DNA of 64,000 bases from Marinobacterium ramblicola (GTDB taxonomy: Bacteria > Pseudomonadota > Gammaproteobacteria > Pseudomonadales > Balneatricaceae), in NCBI RefSeq assembly GCF_019084545.1, contig NZ_JAHREP010000004.1:62001-126000 (forward strand), written 5' to 3'. This document shows, piece after piece, positions 8,459 through 16,037 of this stretch (position 1 is its first letter; each line of letters opens with the position of its first letter). Position numbers and translations under genes: made by a program. A model generated the notes under the pieces. That model saw only the letters and a program-made list of their open reading frames with translations, was not told the origin of the DNA and did no database searches.

Positions 8459-8842
8459 ATGGACATATTGAAGCGAAAGGAGTTTGCAAGGTGGCAAGCG
8501 GGCAAAAAGCTGTCCGATACGGCCCTGTGCAAGGCAGTCCAGGAAATGGAAAGGGGGCTGATTGATGCCGACTTGGGCGGTCACTTCTACAAGAAGCGGG
8601 TCGCCCGTCCCGGTGCGGGTAAGAGCGGTGGCTACCGTACCTTGTTATCGGCCCGTGTTGGTCACCGTTATGTATTCCTGCATGGGTTCCCGAAAAGCGA
8701 CAGGGCGAGCATCACGCGGGACGAGAAAAAAGCGCTGCAATATGCCGGCAAGGTATTTCTGGAGTTATCGGCCAAGGAACTGATGAAGGCATTGCAGGCT
8801 GGTGTTCTACTGGAGGTATGTTGTGACGAGCAAAATAATTGA
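8459..8842 (+). CDS. RelE/HigB-type toxin of a type II toxin-antitoxin pair
   Basis: About 127 residues, starting MDILKRKEFARWQAGKKLSD. The basic core HFYKKRVARPGAGKSGGYRTL followed by YVFLHGFPKSDRASI is typical of the RelE superfamily group in which the toxin gene precedes an XRE antitoxin (HigB-like). Such toxins are usually ribosome-dependent mRNA endonucleases. The start is uncertain: ATG 8459 has GAGGA eight bases upstream, while ATG 8450 coincides with the predicted transcription start and could be leaderless. The stop overlaps the antitoxin start by 20 bases, so the pair is translationally coupled. Confidence 0.85.
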   Translation: MDILKRKEFARWQAGKKLSDTALCKAVQEMERGLIDADLGGHFYKKRVARPGAGKSGGYRTLLSARVGHRYVFLHGFPKSDRASITRDEKKALQYAGKVFLELSAKELMKALQAGVLLEVCCDEQNN

Positions 8843-9128
8843 ATCCTTGCGCGGTGACCTGGCCGCATTGCACGACGCCGGCGCGATCAGCAAGGTAACG
8901 ATGCGCGAGTTCGACGCGATCTGTCCACCGCCGGTTCGCGAGTTCAGTGCAGACGACATTAAACGTCTGCGTGAAGCACTGCACTTCAGCCAGCCGGTGT
9001 TCGCCCATCACCTACACACCACCGCCTCGACGGTACGCAAGTGGGAACAAGGTGAAACTCACCCCTCAGGGCCTGCGCTCAAGCTGCTCAATGTCATCGC
9101 CGATAAGGGATTGCAGGCCATTATTTAA
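8823..9128 (+). CDS. XRE-family antitoxin (HigA-like)
   Basis: About 101 residues from a GTG start with GGAGG six bases upstream. The C-terminal half is a Cro/XRE helix-turn-helix: LREALHFSQPVFAHHLHTTASTVRKWEQGE, then LKLLNVIADKG. The N-terminal part probably wraps the toxin. It overlaps the 3' end of the toxin gene by 20 bases in another frame. The palindrome in the promoter at 8422-8440 is its probable binding site, giving conditional autoregulation by the toxin-antitoxin complex. Confidence 0.88.
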   Translation: MTSKIIESLRGDLAALHDAGAISKVTMREFDAICPPPVREFSADDIKRLREALHFSQPVFAHHLHTTASTVRKWEQGETHPSGPALKLLNVIADKGLQAII

Positions 9129-9185
9129 TCAAGAGTCATGATCTAATCCGGTCTACGAGATCAGGCTGCGGCTCGCATCTCAACG

Positions 9186-9210
9186 GCGCCTGCCCGGCAA
9201 AGGCAGGCGC
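9186..9210. terminator. Strong hairpin between convergent genes
   Basis: GCGCCTGCC-CGGCAAA-GGCAGGCGC is a perfect 9-bp stem between the antitoxin (+) and aldehyde dehydrogenase (-) gene ends. It lacks a T-run on either strand, so it may be an mRNA 3'-end structure rather than a strict intrinsic terminator. Confidence 0.5.
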
Positions 9211-9229
9211 GACTGGAAGAGGTGAAAAC

Positions 9230-10714
9230 CTAGAGGCTGATCCAGACCGATTTCAGTTCGGAGTACTTCTCCAGCGCGTGCAGCGACTTGTCGCGGCCGT
9301 TGCCCGAGCCCTTGACGCCGCCGAACGGCATGGTGGTATCGCCGTCGCCCCAGCCGTTGACCCAGACCATACCGCTCTCGATCGCCCCAGCGACACGATG
9401 GGCACGGGAGAGGTTGTCGGTCCACACAGAAGCACCCAGTCCGTATATGCTGTCGTTGGCCAGCGCGATCACCTCCTCCTCGCTGTCGAAACCGGCCACA
9501 GACAGTACCGGGCCGAAGATCTCTTCACGCACACAGGTCATATCGGCACGGGTATCGGTGACGATGGTCGGGCGCGGGAAGAAACCGGTCCCCTCGGTGT
9601 CCGCCAGACCGCCATGGGCGATGGTGCCGCCCTCGTCGATGGCACTCTGGATATAGCGGTTGACCGTCTCCAGCTGCGCCCTGTCCACCATCGGCCCCAT
9701 CTTCACCTTGGGATCGAGCGGATTACCGGGCTGGTACTTGCCGGCAAAGCGCTTCAGCGCCTCGATGAACGGTTCGCGGATGCTGTTCTGCACATAGAGA
9801 CGGGAACCGGCAATGCACACCTCGCCCTGGTTGGAGAAGATGGCGCTCGCGGCGCCCCGTGCAGCGGCCTCGATATCGGCGCAGTCGTCGAACACGATCA
9901 GCGGCGACTTGCCACCCGCCTCGATCCATACCCGTTTCAGGTTGGACTGACCGGCGTACTGCATCAGCATACCGGCGACACGGGTGGAACCGGTGAAGGC
10001 CAGGCTGTCCACATCCATATGCAGCGCCAGCGCCTTGCCCGCGGTGTGGCCAAAGCCCGGCACCACGTTGAGTACGCCATCGGGCAGACCGGCACTGCGT
10101 GCCAGCTCGGCAAGCCTCAGGCAGCTCAGCGACGCCTTCTCCGAGGGTTTGAGCACCACGCTGTTGCCGGCCGCCAACGCCGGCGCCAACTTCCACATCG
10201 CCATCAGCAGCGGGTAGTTCCAGGGCGTGATCGCCCCGACCACACCGATCGGGTGGCGGGTGATCAGGCCCAGGGTGCTCGGCTTGGTCGGCGCAATCTC
10301 GCCATACACCTTGTCGATGCACTCAGCGGTCCAGCGCAGGCAGTCGATGGCGTCCGGTACATCGATATAGACCATCTCGGTGATGGTCTTGCCCATATCC
10401 AGGGTGTCGAGCAGCGCGAACTCATCCTTGTGCTGCTCCATCAGGTCCGCCAGCTTCAGCAGTACCCGCTTACGCTCGGCCGGAGCACAGCGCGACCACT
10501 CGCCGGATTTGAACACACGACGCGCCGCCGCGACCGCCAGGTCGATATCGGCGGTATCGCAGCTGGCGACATCGGCCAGCAGCTCTTCGGTCGCCGGGTT
10601 GATCGCCGGGAATGTCTTGCCACTGATCGCCGCACGGAATCCACCGTCGATCCAGGCCAGGTTGCGAAATTCGAGTGTCTGCGCCAGCGCAGTCCATTCT
10701 GCCAGGGTATGCAT
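9230..10714 (-). CDS. puuC: Gamma-glutamyl-gamma-aminobutyraldehyde dehydrogenase (PuuC-like)
   Basis: A 494-residue NAD(P)-dependent aldehyde dehydrogenase, equal in length to PuuC (495). The general base Glu is in VWIEAGGKSP (about 266) and the nucleophile Cys in NQGEVCIAGSR (Cys300); the nucleotide-binding FTGSTRVAG precedes them. PuuC/KauB oxidises gamma-glutamyl-gamma-aminobutyraldehyde, or 4-aminobutanal, downstream of putrescine. It fits with the SpuC-like aminotransferase and amidotransferase at the left end. GAGGAG lies six bases before the ATG. It is transcribed alone; the adjacent exporter gene upstream is about 145 bases away on the same strand. Confidence 0.9.
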   Translation of the reverse strand: MHTLAEWTALAQTLEFRNLAWIDGGFRAAISGKTFPAINPATEELLADVASCDTADIDLAVAAARRVFKSGEWSRCAPAERKRVLLKLADLMEQHKDEFALLDTLDMGKTITEMVYIDVPDAIDCLRWTAECIDKVYGEIAPTKPSTLGLITRHPIGVVGAITPWNYPLLMAMWKLAPALAAGNSVVLKPSEKASLSCLRLAELARSAGLPDGVLNVVPGFGHTAGKALALHMDVDSLAFTGSTRVAGMLMQYAGQSNLKRVWIEAGGKSPLIVFDDCADIEAAARGAASAIFSNQGEVCIAGSRLYVQNSIREPFIEALKRFAGKYQPGNPLDPKVKMGPMVDRAQLETVNRYIQSAIDEGGTIAHGGLADTEGTGFFPRPTIVTDTRADMTCVREEIFGPVLSVAGFDSEEEVIALANDSIYGLGASVWTDNLSRAHRVAGAIESGMVWVNGWGDGDTTMPFGGVKGSGNGRDKSLHALEKYSELKSVWISL

Positions 10715-10858
10715 CGAGAGCTCCTCATCGGATTATTGCTATGGCTAGCAGACTAGGGGGTTCCATGCACAAAGCCAATACACCCCGAGGGGTAGATGCT
10801 TTCTACACGACAGCGCTAGCGCTCTTGCACGGCGGCGCTCAGCTGGCCATCGAACAGG

Positions 10859-11500
10859 CTATGCCCCCAGGCGCTGGAAGTAGATCAACGCGACACCGAT
10901 CAACAGCCCGCCCATCGCCCGCTCCAGCCAGTGGCCCAGGCAGAGAAAACGGCTCCTGACACCGTTACGGGAGAACAGGTAGCTGACCAGGATGAACCAG
11001 AGCGCGTTCACGGAACACATCCAGGCACCGTAGGCGATCTGGATCGATAACGGTGTGGTACTGCTGACCAATGTGGTGAAGATCGCCAGAAAAAACAGCG
11101 TCGCCTTGGGGTTGGTGGCGTTGGTCATGAAGCCGACCACGAAGGCTTTATACAGCGGCTGGCGCTCATCCGAGAGCGCCTCCGTGTCCCGCTCCCCGGA
11201 TCTGGTCGGCCGACTTCTGATCAACCCTACCCCCAGGTAGATCAGGTAAAGGCCACCGGCCAGGCTGGCCATATCCATCAGCCAGGGGGTGGTGTGCATC
11301 AGCGCGCTGATCCCCAACAGGGTGTAGATCACATGCACCGAGATACCGGTGCCGATCCCCAGCGCCGTTACCGTTCCTGCCAGATGACCGAAGCGAACAC
11401 TCTGGCGCACGGTGATCGCGAAGTCCGGCCCGGGGATCACCACGGCGAGAAAATGCACCAGCGCCAGTGCGGTAAATTCATGCAGGTAAGCGATATCCAT
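10859..11500 (-). CDS. LysE/RhtB-family amino-acid exporter
   Basis: A 213-residue inner-membrane protein with about six hydrophobic segments and the family signature near the N-terminus: HFLAVVIPGPDFAITVRQSVRFG. RhtB/LysE proteins export amino acids and derivatives. The start codon lies one base after the stop of the upstream 2OG-Fe(II) oxygenase gene, and its GGAG box is inside that gene's last codons, so the two are translationally coupled. That suggests the exporter removes the product of the oxygenase. The exact substrate cannot be read from the sequence. Confidence 0.88.
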   Translation of the reverse strand: MDIAYLHEFTALALVHFLAVVIPGPDFAITVRQSVRFGHLAGTVTALGIGTGISVHVIYTLLGISALMHTTPWLMDMASLAGGLYLIYLGVGLIRSRPTRSGERDTEALSDERQPLYKAFVVGFMTNATNPKATLFFLAIFTTLVSSTTPLSIQIAYGAWMCSVNALWFILVSYLFSRNGVRSRFLCLGHWLERAMGGLLIGVALIYFQRLGA

Positions 11501-11501
11501 A

Positions 11502-12272
11502 TCAGCTCCAGAACGATAGGGGGCTAGCGTCGCCGCGATAGCCGATAAAACAGGACAGACTCAGACGCAGGTCGTCACTGCCGGGGGTCACGGCGTGCAT
11601 ACGCCGGGAGTTGAACAGCACCAGGTCGCCGGGCTCCGGACATATCTCCAGGTCCGGGTCGCCCAGTATTTCAGGGTCGATGCCGTAGCTGTCGCCGCGC
11701 ATGCCGTCGAACTCCTCCGGCGTCAGCTCCCTGTCCCAGATCTGGACTGCACCACCCTCGCTGGGCATGGTCAGGTAGACGTTCGCTGCAATCTGGGTCT
11801 GCAGGCTGCGGGCCTTGAAGCTGTCGGGTGCATCCTTGGCAAAAATATCGTGGTGGGCAAGAAAGCGGACACCGGGCTTGATCACCCGCGACAGACCGAC
11901 ATACATCTTGCGGCCGTACAGGGTTTCCAGCTGGGCTCCGGGCAACCAGGTCTCATCCAGTTTGCAGCGCAGCAGGTCGATCGGCGAGAAGTAGGGGAAG
12001 CACCTTTTCCTGAGTTCGTCGATATTCTCGTAGGCGCTCTCGAAATAGTCCGCGATCCGCGGCGGCTGGTTCTCCGCCTCATAAAAGGCCATGCCGATCC
12101 GGCCGATACTGGGCGCATTGGCGTATTTATCGAACCCCTGAAACAGTATCTTGTCGCCCAGTTTCTGGGCGATATCGTTGCCGATAAACTGCCGCACCCG
12201 CAGCGCCAGCGCCTCCCCTTTTGCCAGCTTGCCCATTGCCTCTATATCAAGTTCATTCGACTCCAGTAACAT
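11502..12272 (-). CDS. 2-oxoglutarate/Fe(II)-dependent oxygenase-like protein
   Basis: A 256-residue jelly-roll oxygenase. The iron ligands are readable: His and Asp in LAHHDIFAKD and the distal His in RRMHAVTPG. The arginine that binds 2-oxoglutarate is in LRLSLSCF. AANVYLTMPSEGGAVQIWD is the typical central strand pair. Because Asp is kept, hydroxylation is expected rather than the halogenation seen where Asp is replaced by Gly or Ala. The start at 12272 is fixed by AGGAGG six bases upstream. Coupling to a LysE-type exporter suggests a free amino acid as substrate; this is inference. Three 12-bp-spaced repeats lie just upstream. Confidence 0.75.
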   Translation of the reverse strand: MLLESNELDIEAMGKLAKGEALALRVRQFIGNDIAQKLGDKILFQGFDKYANAPSIGRIGMAFYEAENQPPRIADYFESAYENIDELRKRCFPYFSPIDLLRCKLDETWLPGAQLETLYGRKMYVGLSRVIKPGVRFLAHHDIFAKDAPDSFKARSLQTQIAANVYLTMPSEGGAVQIWDRELTPEEFDGMRGDSYGIDPEILGDPDLEICPEPGDLVLFNSRRMHAVTPGSDDLRLSLSCFIGYRGDASPLSFWS

Positions 12273-12294
12273 GATCATCCTCCTATACCGCTGA

Positions 12295-12327
12295 ATATGC
12301 GGCGAGATATGCCGCGACATATGCCGC
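12295..12327 (-). repeat. Three 12-bp-phased repeats upstream of the oxygenase gene
   Basis: ATATGCGGC, ATATGCCGC and ATATGCCGC begin at 12295, 12307 and 12319, spaced exactly 12 bases apart, in the promoter or leader of the oxygenase gene. The same motif occurs in both arms of the inverted repeat before the LuxR-type gene (2596-2649). Confidence 0.6.
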
Positions 12328-12344
12328 AACAGTTCTTGGACTAC

Positions 12345-12986
12345 TCAGAATGACGGAATAACGTCGTATTGAATCGAGAGTTGGTTCTTTTTGTTCTTGG
12401 AGGAGAGGATCAGGACACCGTGCACCTCCCCCAGCGAGCGCACGTGAGTGCCGCCGCATGGATAGGCCTGGATATCACCGAAGCCGACCTCGCGGAAACC
12501 GTCTTCGCGGATGCTGACCCGCCGCGGCAGGTCCTGCGCAATGAGCTGAATGCAGCGCAGCTCGACCTCGGTCAGATCGACAGGGAGCGAACGCTCCGTG
12601 GCACGGAACACCACCTGAGATTCACCCGGCCAATGGTGAGCCTTGATCGGCTGCCAACCGAGTCGCTCGACCACATGCCCGATCAGGTGCCCTGCCGTGT
12701 GCAGTCGACTATGCAGCCGGCGCATCGACTCATCGACCTGCACCGCATTCGGCCCCAGCGGCACAGGTTCCATCAGGTAGTGGATGATCTCCCCCTGCTC
12801 CTGGCGCACATCGATCACCGGCACACCGCCGATCCAACCGATATCGCTGGGCTGCCCTCCCCCCTGAGGGTGGAGCACCGTGGCCTTCATCCTCACGGCA
12901 TAACGGTCGTTTTCGACGGCGGTGCACTCGACCACCTCAGCGTTCAGGCACAACGTATCACTGTTCAAATAGAGACATTCGGTCAT
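12345..12986 (-). CDS. AlaX-type alanyl-tRNA editing protein
   Basis: A 213-residue stand-alone homologue of the AlaRS editing domain. The zinc and active-site motifs are present: HTAGHLIGH (HxxxH) and PCGGTHVRSLGEV (CxxxH). TVLHPQGGGQPSDIG is the conserved N-terminal element. AlaX proteins hydrolyse Ser- or Gly-tRNA(Ala) in trans. I take ATG 12986 as the start, because it matches the family's N-terminus and has GGAAAGG upstream; an in-frame extension to 13061 looks artificial. It is on the same strand as the oxygenase and LysE genes, about 72 bases upstream of the oxygenase start. Confidence 0.88.
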   Translation of the reverse strand: MTECLYLNSDTLCLNAEVVECTAVENDRYAVRMKATVLHPQGGGQPSDIGWIGGVPVIDVRQEQGEIIHYLMEPVPLGPNAVQVDESMRRLHSRLHTAGHLIGHVVERLGWQPIKAHHWPGESQVVFRATERSLPVDLTEVELRCIQLIAQDLPRRVSIREDGFREVGFGDIQAYPCGGTHVRSLGEVHGVLILSSKNKKNQLSIQYDVIPSF

Positions 12987-13015
12987 GATGACAGCCTTTC
13001 CAATGGAGTTATGCG

Positions 13016-13032
13016 CATTGTATTGGGCAATG
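13016..13032. promoter_or_regulatory. Candidate LysR-type binding site
   Basis: CATTG-N7-CAATG lies between the divergent AlaX and LysR genes. The interrupted dyad around a T-N11-A core is the usual LysR site pattern. Confidence 0.35.
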
Positions 13033-13075
13033 AATGGCTTGATAATCCGATGTAAAACCAAATGACTTTTGCCTC

Positions 13076-14056
13076 ATGGACAAAAATAAAGCGATTGCGC
13101 TGATGCCGGAAATGGCGGTTTTCGTGCGCGTGGTGGAGGCGAAAAGCTTCTCCGAAGCAGCCCGCCAGCTGGGTATGACACCCTCTGCAACAAGCCGTGC
13201 CGTCAGCCGCCTGGAGCGAGCCCTGGGCACCCGGCTGCTGCAACGCAGCACGCGCAAACTGCGCCTGAGCGAAAGTGGTCAGGAGGTGTATGCCCACTGC
13301 CTGGACATGATCAACGCCGCGGAAGCGGTGATGGAGTCATCGGGCCAGTTCAACCAGGAGCCGCAGGGGTTGATACGGGTCAGCGTACCCAAGGCGGTGG
13401 GCCGTTTCGTCGTGCATCCACATATGCCCGCGTTCCTGAACCGTTATCCGAAGATCGATCTGCAGATGCAGCTCGACGACCGCTATGTGGACCTGATCGA
13501 CGACCGCATCGATCTGGCGATCCGCATCACCGATCAGCCGCCGCCGGGGTTGATGGGGCGCCCGCTGCTGCGTATCGATCATATGCTCTGCGCCACGCCG
13601 CGCTACCTGGAGCGGTACGGTACGCCCCGACACCCGCGCGATCTCAAGTCGCACAGCTGCATCTATCTGGCCGAGGAGCCCGGCGATTCACGCTGGAAGT
13701 TCCAGCACGGCAACAAGAGTGTCAGTGTCGATGTCCGGGGACGGTACGCCGCCAACCATACCGGGGTGCGCCTGGACGCGGTGCTGCACCATATCGGCAT
13801 CGGCAGCCTGCCCTACTTCACCGCACGCAGTGCACTGCAACAGGGGTTGATCGTGCAGGTGCTGCCGGAGTGGAAGTTCAATACCAACTATTGCGGCGAT
13901 GCCTGGGTGCTCTACCCGCCCACACGTCACCTGCCGACCAAACTGCGGGTATTCATCGATTTCCTGGCCGCACGCCTGAGCCAGGAGCCCACCCTCGCCT
14001 CCCCCTACGAATCGCCGGAAGTGGAGGCCGGCAGCCGCGAGCCGGGCGTTGCCTGA
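13076..14056 (+). CDS. LysR-family transcriptional regulator (CrgA/AaeR-like)
   Basis: A 326-residue LysR regulator. The winged helix-turn-helix reads MAVFVRVVEAKSFSEAARQLGMTPSATSRAVSRLERALGTRLLQRSTRK, followed by the substrate-binding domain with SVPKAVGRFVVHPHMPAFLNRYP. The form LERALGTRLLQRSTR is typical of the large subgroup that often controls a neighbouring gene. It is divergent from AlaX with a candidate dyad in the gap, so it may regulate the AlaX-oxygenase-LysE unit. The C-terminal 25 residues are an acidic tail of low information. Confidence 0.88.
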   Translation: MDKNKAIALMPEMAVFVRVVEAKSFSEAARQLGMTPSATSRAVSRLERALGTRLLQRSTRKLRLSESGQEVYAHCLDMINAAEAVMESSGQFNQEPQGLIRVSVPKAVGRFVVHPHMPAFLNRYPKIDLQMQLDDRYVDLIDDRIDLAIRITDQPPPGLMGRPLLRIDHMLCATPRYLERYGTPRHPRDLKSHSCIYLAEEPGDSRWKFQHGNKSVSVDVRGRYAANHTGVRLDAVLHHIGIGSLPYFTARSALQQGLIVQVLPEWKFNTNYCGDAWVLYPPTRHLPTKLRVFIDFLAARLSQEPTLASPYESPEVEAGSREPGVA

Positions 14057-14085
14057 GAGCCCGTTCGACCGCTGAACAACCGCTC

Positions 14086-15027
14086 TCAGCGAAAAACGTC
14101 GCCCCTGCCGAGATGGGTTTCAAACTGCGCCCAAGCGGCCCGAGTGTCGCCAAACTCTGCCTGGAGCCACTCCTGCAACAGCCTGACTTTAGGACGTTTA
14201 AAGTAGGGCTCAGGCGCCACCAGATAGTAATCGAACTCAGACTTGAGACAGAGCGGCAACGGACAGATCAGCTGGCCTCGGGCCAACAGCTCATAGGCAA
14301 GGCTGAAGCGCATCAGCGTCAGCCCCTGTCCGGCCAGAGCGGCTTCAACCAACAGGTTTGCGTCGTTAACCTGAAGCCTCGCGCAACCGTTGTCGAAACT
14401 GATGCCCGAGCGTTGTTGAAACACCTCCCACATCGGCAGTATATCGGGTGAATCGTCGGACAGCAGGGTAAGCCCGGCGAGCTGGCGTTTCATCGGCTCT
14501 CCACGCACCAGCAAGCTGGGGTGACAGACCGGAATCAGCTGCTCATCAAACAGCTTGATGGCGGTCAGTCCCGGATAATCGCCGCGCCCGAACCGTATCG
14601 CCACATCCAGATCCGTGCCCGTAAAGGAGGCAAGTTCCAGGCTTGGCGAGAGGTTGACGGACAGTTCCGGCGCCTTGTCACGCAAACGGCCCAGGCGGGG
14701 TACCAACCAGCGACTGGCAAAGGATGGCAGGGTCGCTATGTTGAGCCGGTCGGGGGCGGGATCGTCTGCCAGCGCCGCAAGCCCCTGCTCAAGTAACTCG
14801 AACGCCCTGGACACGGTCGGCAGCAGCTGCCTGCCTTCCGGCGAGAGCACCACTTCACGCGTCAGCCGTTTGAACAGTTTGATCCCCAGCTGCTCCTCCA
14901 GCGTTCTTATCTGCTGACTGATCGCAGCCTGAGTGACATGGAGCCGGTCGGCAGCGGCTTTAAAGCTCTGCTGCTCGCCGGCATAGCGGAACGCCTGCAG
15001 CGCCTTGAGGTTCGGTAGGCGATTCAA
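14086..15027 (-). CDS. LysR-family transcriptional regulator (GcvA-like)
   Basis: A 313-residue LysR regulator. LPNLKALQAFRYAGEQQSFKAAADRLHVTQAAISQQIRTLEEQLGIKLFKRL matches the GcvA subgroup, which controls amino-acid metabolism genes in many species. The effector domain includes IRFGRGDYPGL, also a GcvA-type feature. It is divergent from the PhzF-like gene across about 115 bases holding an inverted repeat, so it probably controls that gene. Confidence 0.88.
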   Translation of the reverse strand: MNRLPNLKALQAFRYAGEQQSFKAAADRLHVTQAAISQQIRTLEEQLGIKLFKRLTREVVLSPEGRQLLPTVSRAFELLEQGLAALADDPAPDRLNIATLPSFASRWLVPRLGRLRDKAPELSVNLSPSLELASFTGTDLDVAIRFGRGDYPGLTAIKLFDEQLIPVCHPSLLVRGEPMKRQLAGLTLLSDDSPDILPMWEVFQQRSGISFDNGCARLQVNDANLLVEAALAGQGLTLMRFSLAYELLARGQLICPLPLCLKSEFDYYLVAPEPYFKRPKVRLLQEWLQAEFGDTRAAWAQFETHLGRGDVFR

Positions 15028-15041
15028 ACCACTCGCTCCAC

Positions 15042-15060
15042 ACTTAAATAAAACTTAAGT
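15042..15060. promoter_or_regulatory. Candidate GcvA-like operator
   Basis: ACTTAA-N7-TTAAGT, a perfect 6-bp dyad, lies 15 bases before the LysR gene start and 82 before the PhzF-like gene. Placement and spacing suit a LysR-type site. Confidence 0.45.
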
Positions 15061-15141
15061 ATGGAGCCTATTTTCTCGTTTGTCCCCTCGCTGGCAATGG
15101 CAGATCCTTAACCTATAGAGGCAGCACCCAGGAGCGACATA

Positions 15142-16023
15142 ATGAAAATTGAAGTACCGATCGTAAATGCGTTTACCGATGGCCAGCTTGGCGGCAATCC
15201 CGCGGGCGTGGTGTTGGACGCAGAGCGCTTTACCCGCGAGCAGAAGCAGCATATCGCCGCCGCAGTCGGCCTGTCCGAAACGGCGTTCGTTTCACCCTCC
15301 GGCAAAGCCGACTTCATGCTGGAGTTCTTCACACCCAGTCGCCAGATCGCCCATTGCGGTCACGCCACCGTCGCCACCTTCAATTACCTCCGACAGATCG
15401 GCAGCTTGACCAAGCCCCATGCGGTCAAGGAGACCATCGATGGATGCCGTGAGATCCGCCTGGAGCAGACTCAGGCCTACATGGAGCAGCTGGCACCCAG
15501 ATACACGGCGCTGTCGGAACAGAGCCACGCGCAGCTGCTGCGCGGCCTTGGTCTGCACAACACTCAACTGCTGCCCGACGCCGCACCACTGGTGGTCAAT
15601 ACCGGAAACGCCTTTGTCGTGCTCGGCGTCAAGGATGTATCGACACTGGCCAACCTGCGCGTCGACCAGTCGGTGATCAGCGAACTGAGCGAGGCACTCG
15701 AACTGATCGGCATTTATCTGTTCACCCTTCACACCGCTGCGCAGGGACGCCATGCCAGCACCCGTATGTTCGCCCCCCGTTACGGCATCGCTGAAGAGTC
15801 GGCTACCGGGATGGCCGCAGGCCCACTGGCCTGCTACCTGCACGACCAGCTCGGCATCCGAGAGCAGCGCTACCTGATCGAACAGGGCCATTTCATGCCG
15901 GTGCCGTCACCCAGCCTGATCGAGGTGAGACTGGATACCGCGAACGGTGACGCAATTCGGGGGTTGATGGCGGGAGGCAGTGCGGCGCTCAGCGATACGC
16001 GACCGGTCGAGATTGCCGACTGA
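15142..16023 (+). CDS. PhzF-family isomerase/epimerase-like protein
   Basis: A 293-residue PhzF-fold protein. The N-terminus VPIVNAFTDGQLGGNPAGVVLDA and SETAFVSP, with the catalytic Glu, are the family hallmark. ATGMAAGPLACYLHD marks the second repeat. PhzF isomerises a dihydro-anthranilate in phenazine synthesis, but most family members lie outside phenazine clusters and have unknown substrates. No phenazine genes are present here. GGAG precedes the start by eight bases. Control by the divergent LysR regulator is likely. Confidence 0.88.
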   Translation: MKIEVPIVNAFTDGQLGGNPAGVVLDAERFTREQKQHIAAAVGLSETAFVSPSGKADFMLEFFTPSRQIAHCGHATVATFNYLRQIGSLTKPHAVKETIDGCREIRLEQTQAYMEQLAPRYTALSEQSHAQLLRGLGLHNTQLLPDAAPLVVNTGNAFVVLGVKDVSTLANLRVDQSVISELSEALELIGIYLFTLHTAAQGRHASTRMFAPRYGIAEESATGMAAGPLACYLHDQLGIREQRYLIEQGHFMPVPSPSLIEVRLDTANGDAIRGLMAGGSAALSDTRPVEIAD

Positions 16024-16037
16024 CGAACCGCTCCGGC

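Noticed and set aside
8353-8565. 70-codon frame across the toxin promoter
   Set aside because: It spans the predicted promoter and operator, is out of frame with the toxin and shows no family resemblance.
9103-9110. GCCGATAA, as in a sigma-28 -10 box
   Set aside because: It is inside the antitoxin gene and lacks a TAAAG box 11 bases upstream.
9278-10756. 492-codon open frame antisense to the aldehyde dehydrogenase gene
   Set aside because: High GC third positions keep the antisense frame open; the sense frame has all catalytic motifs.
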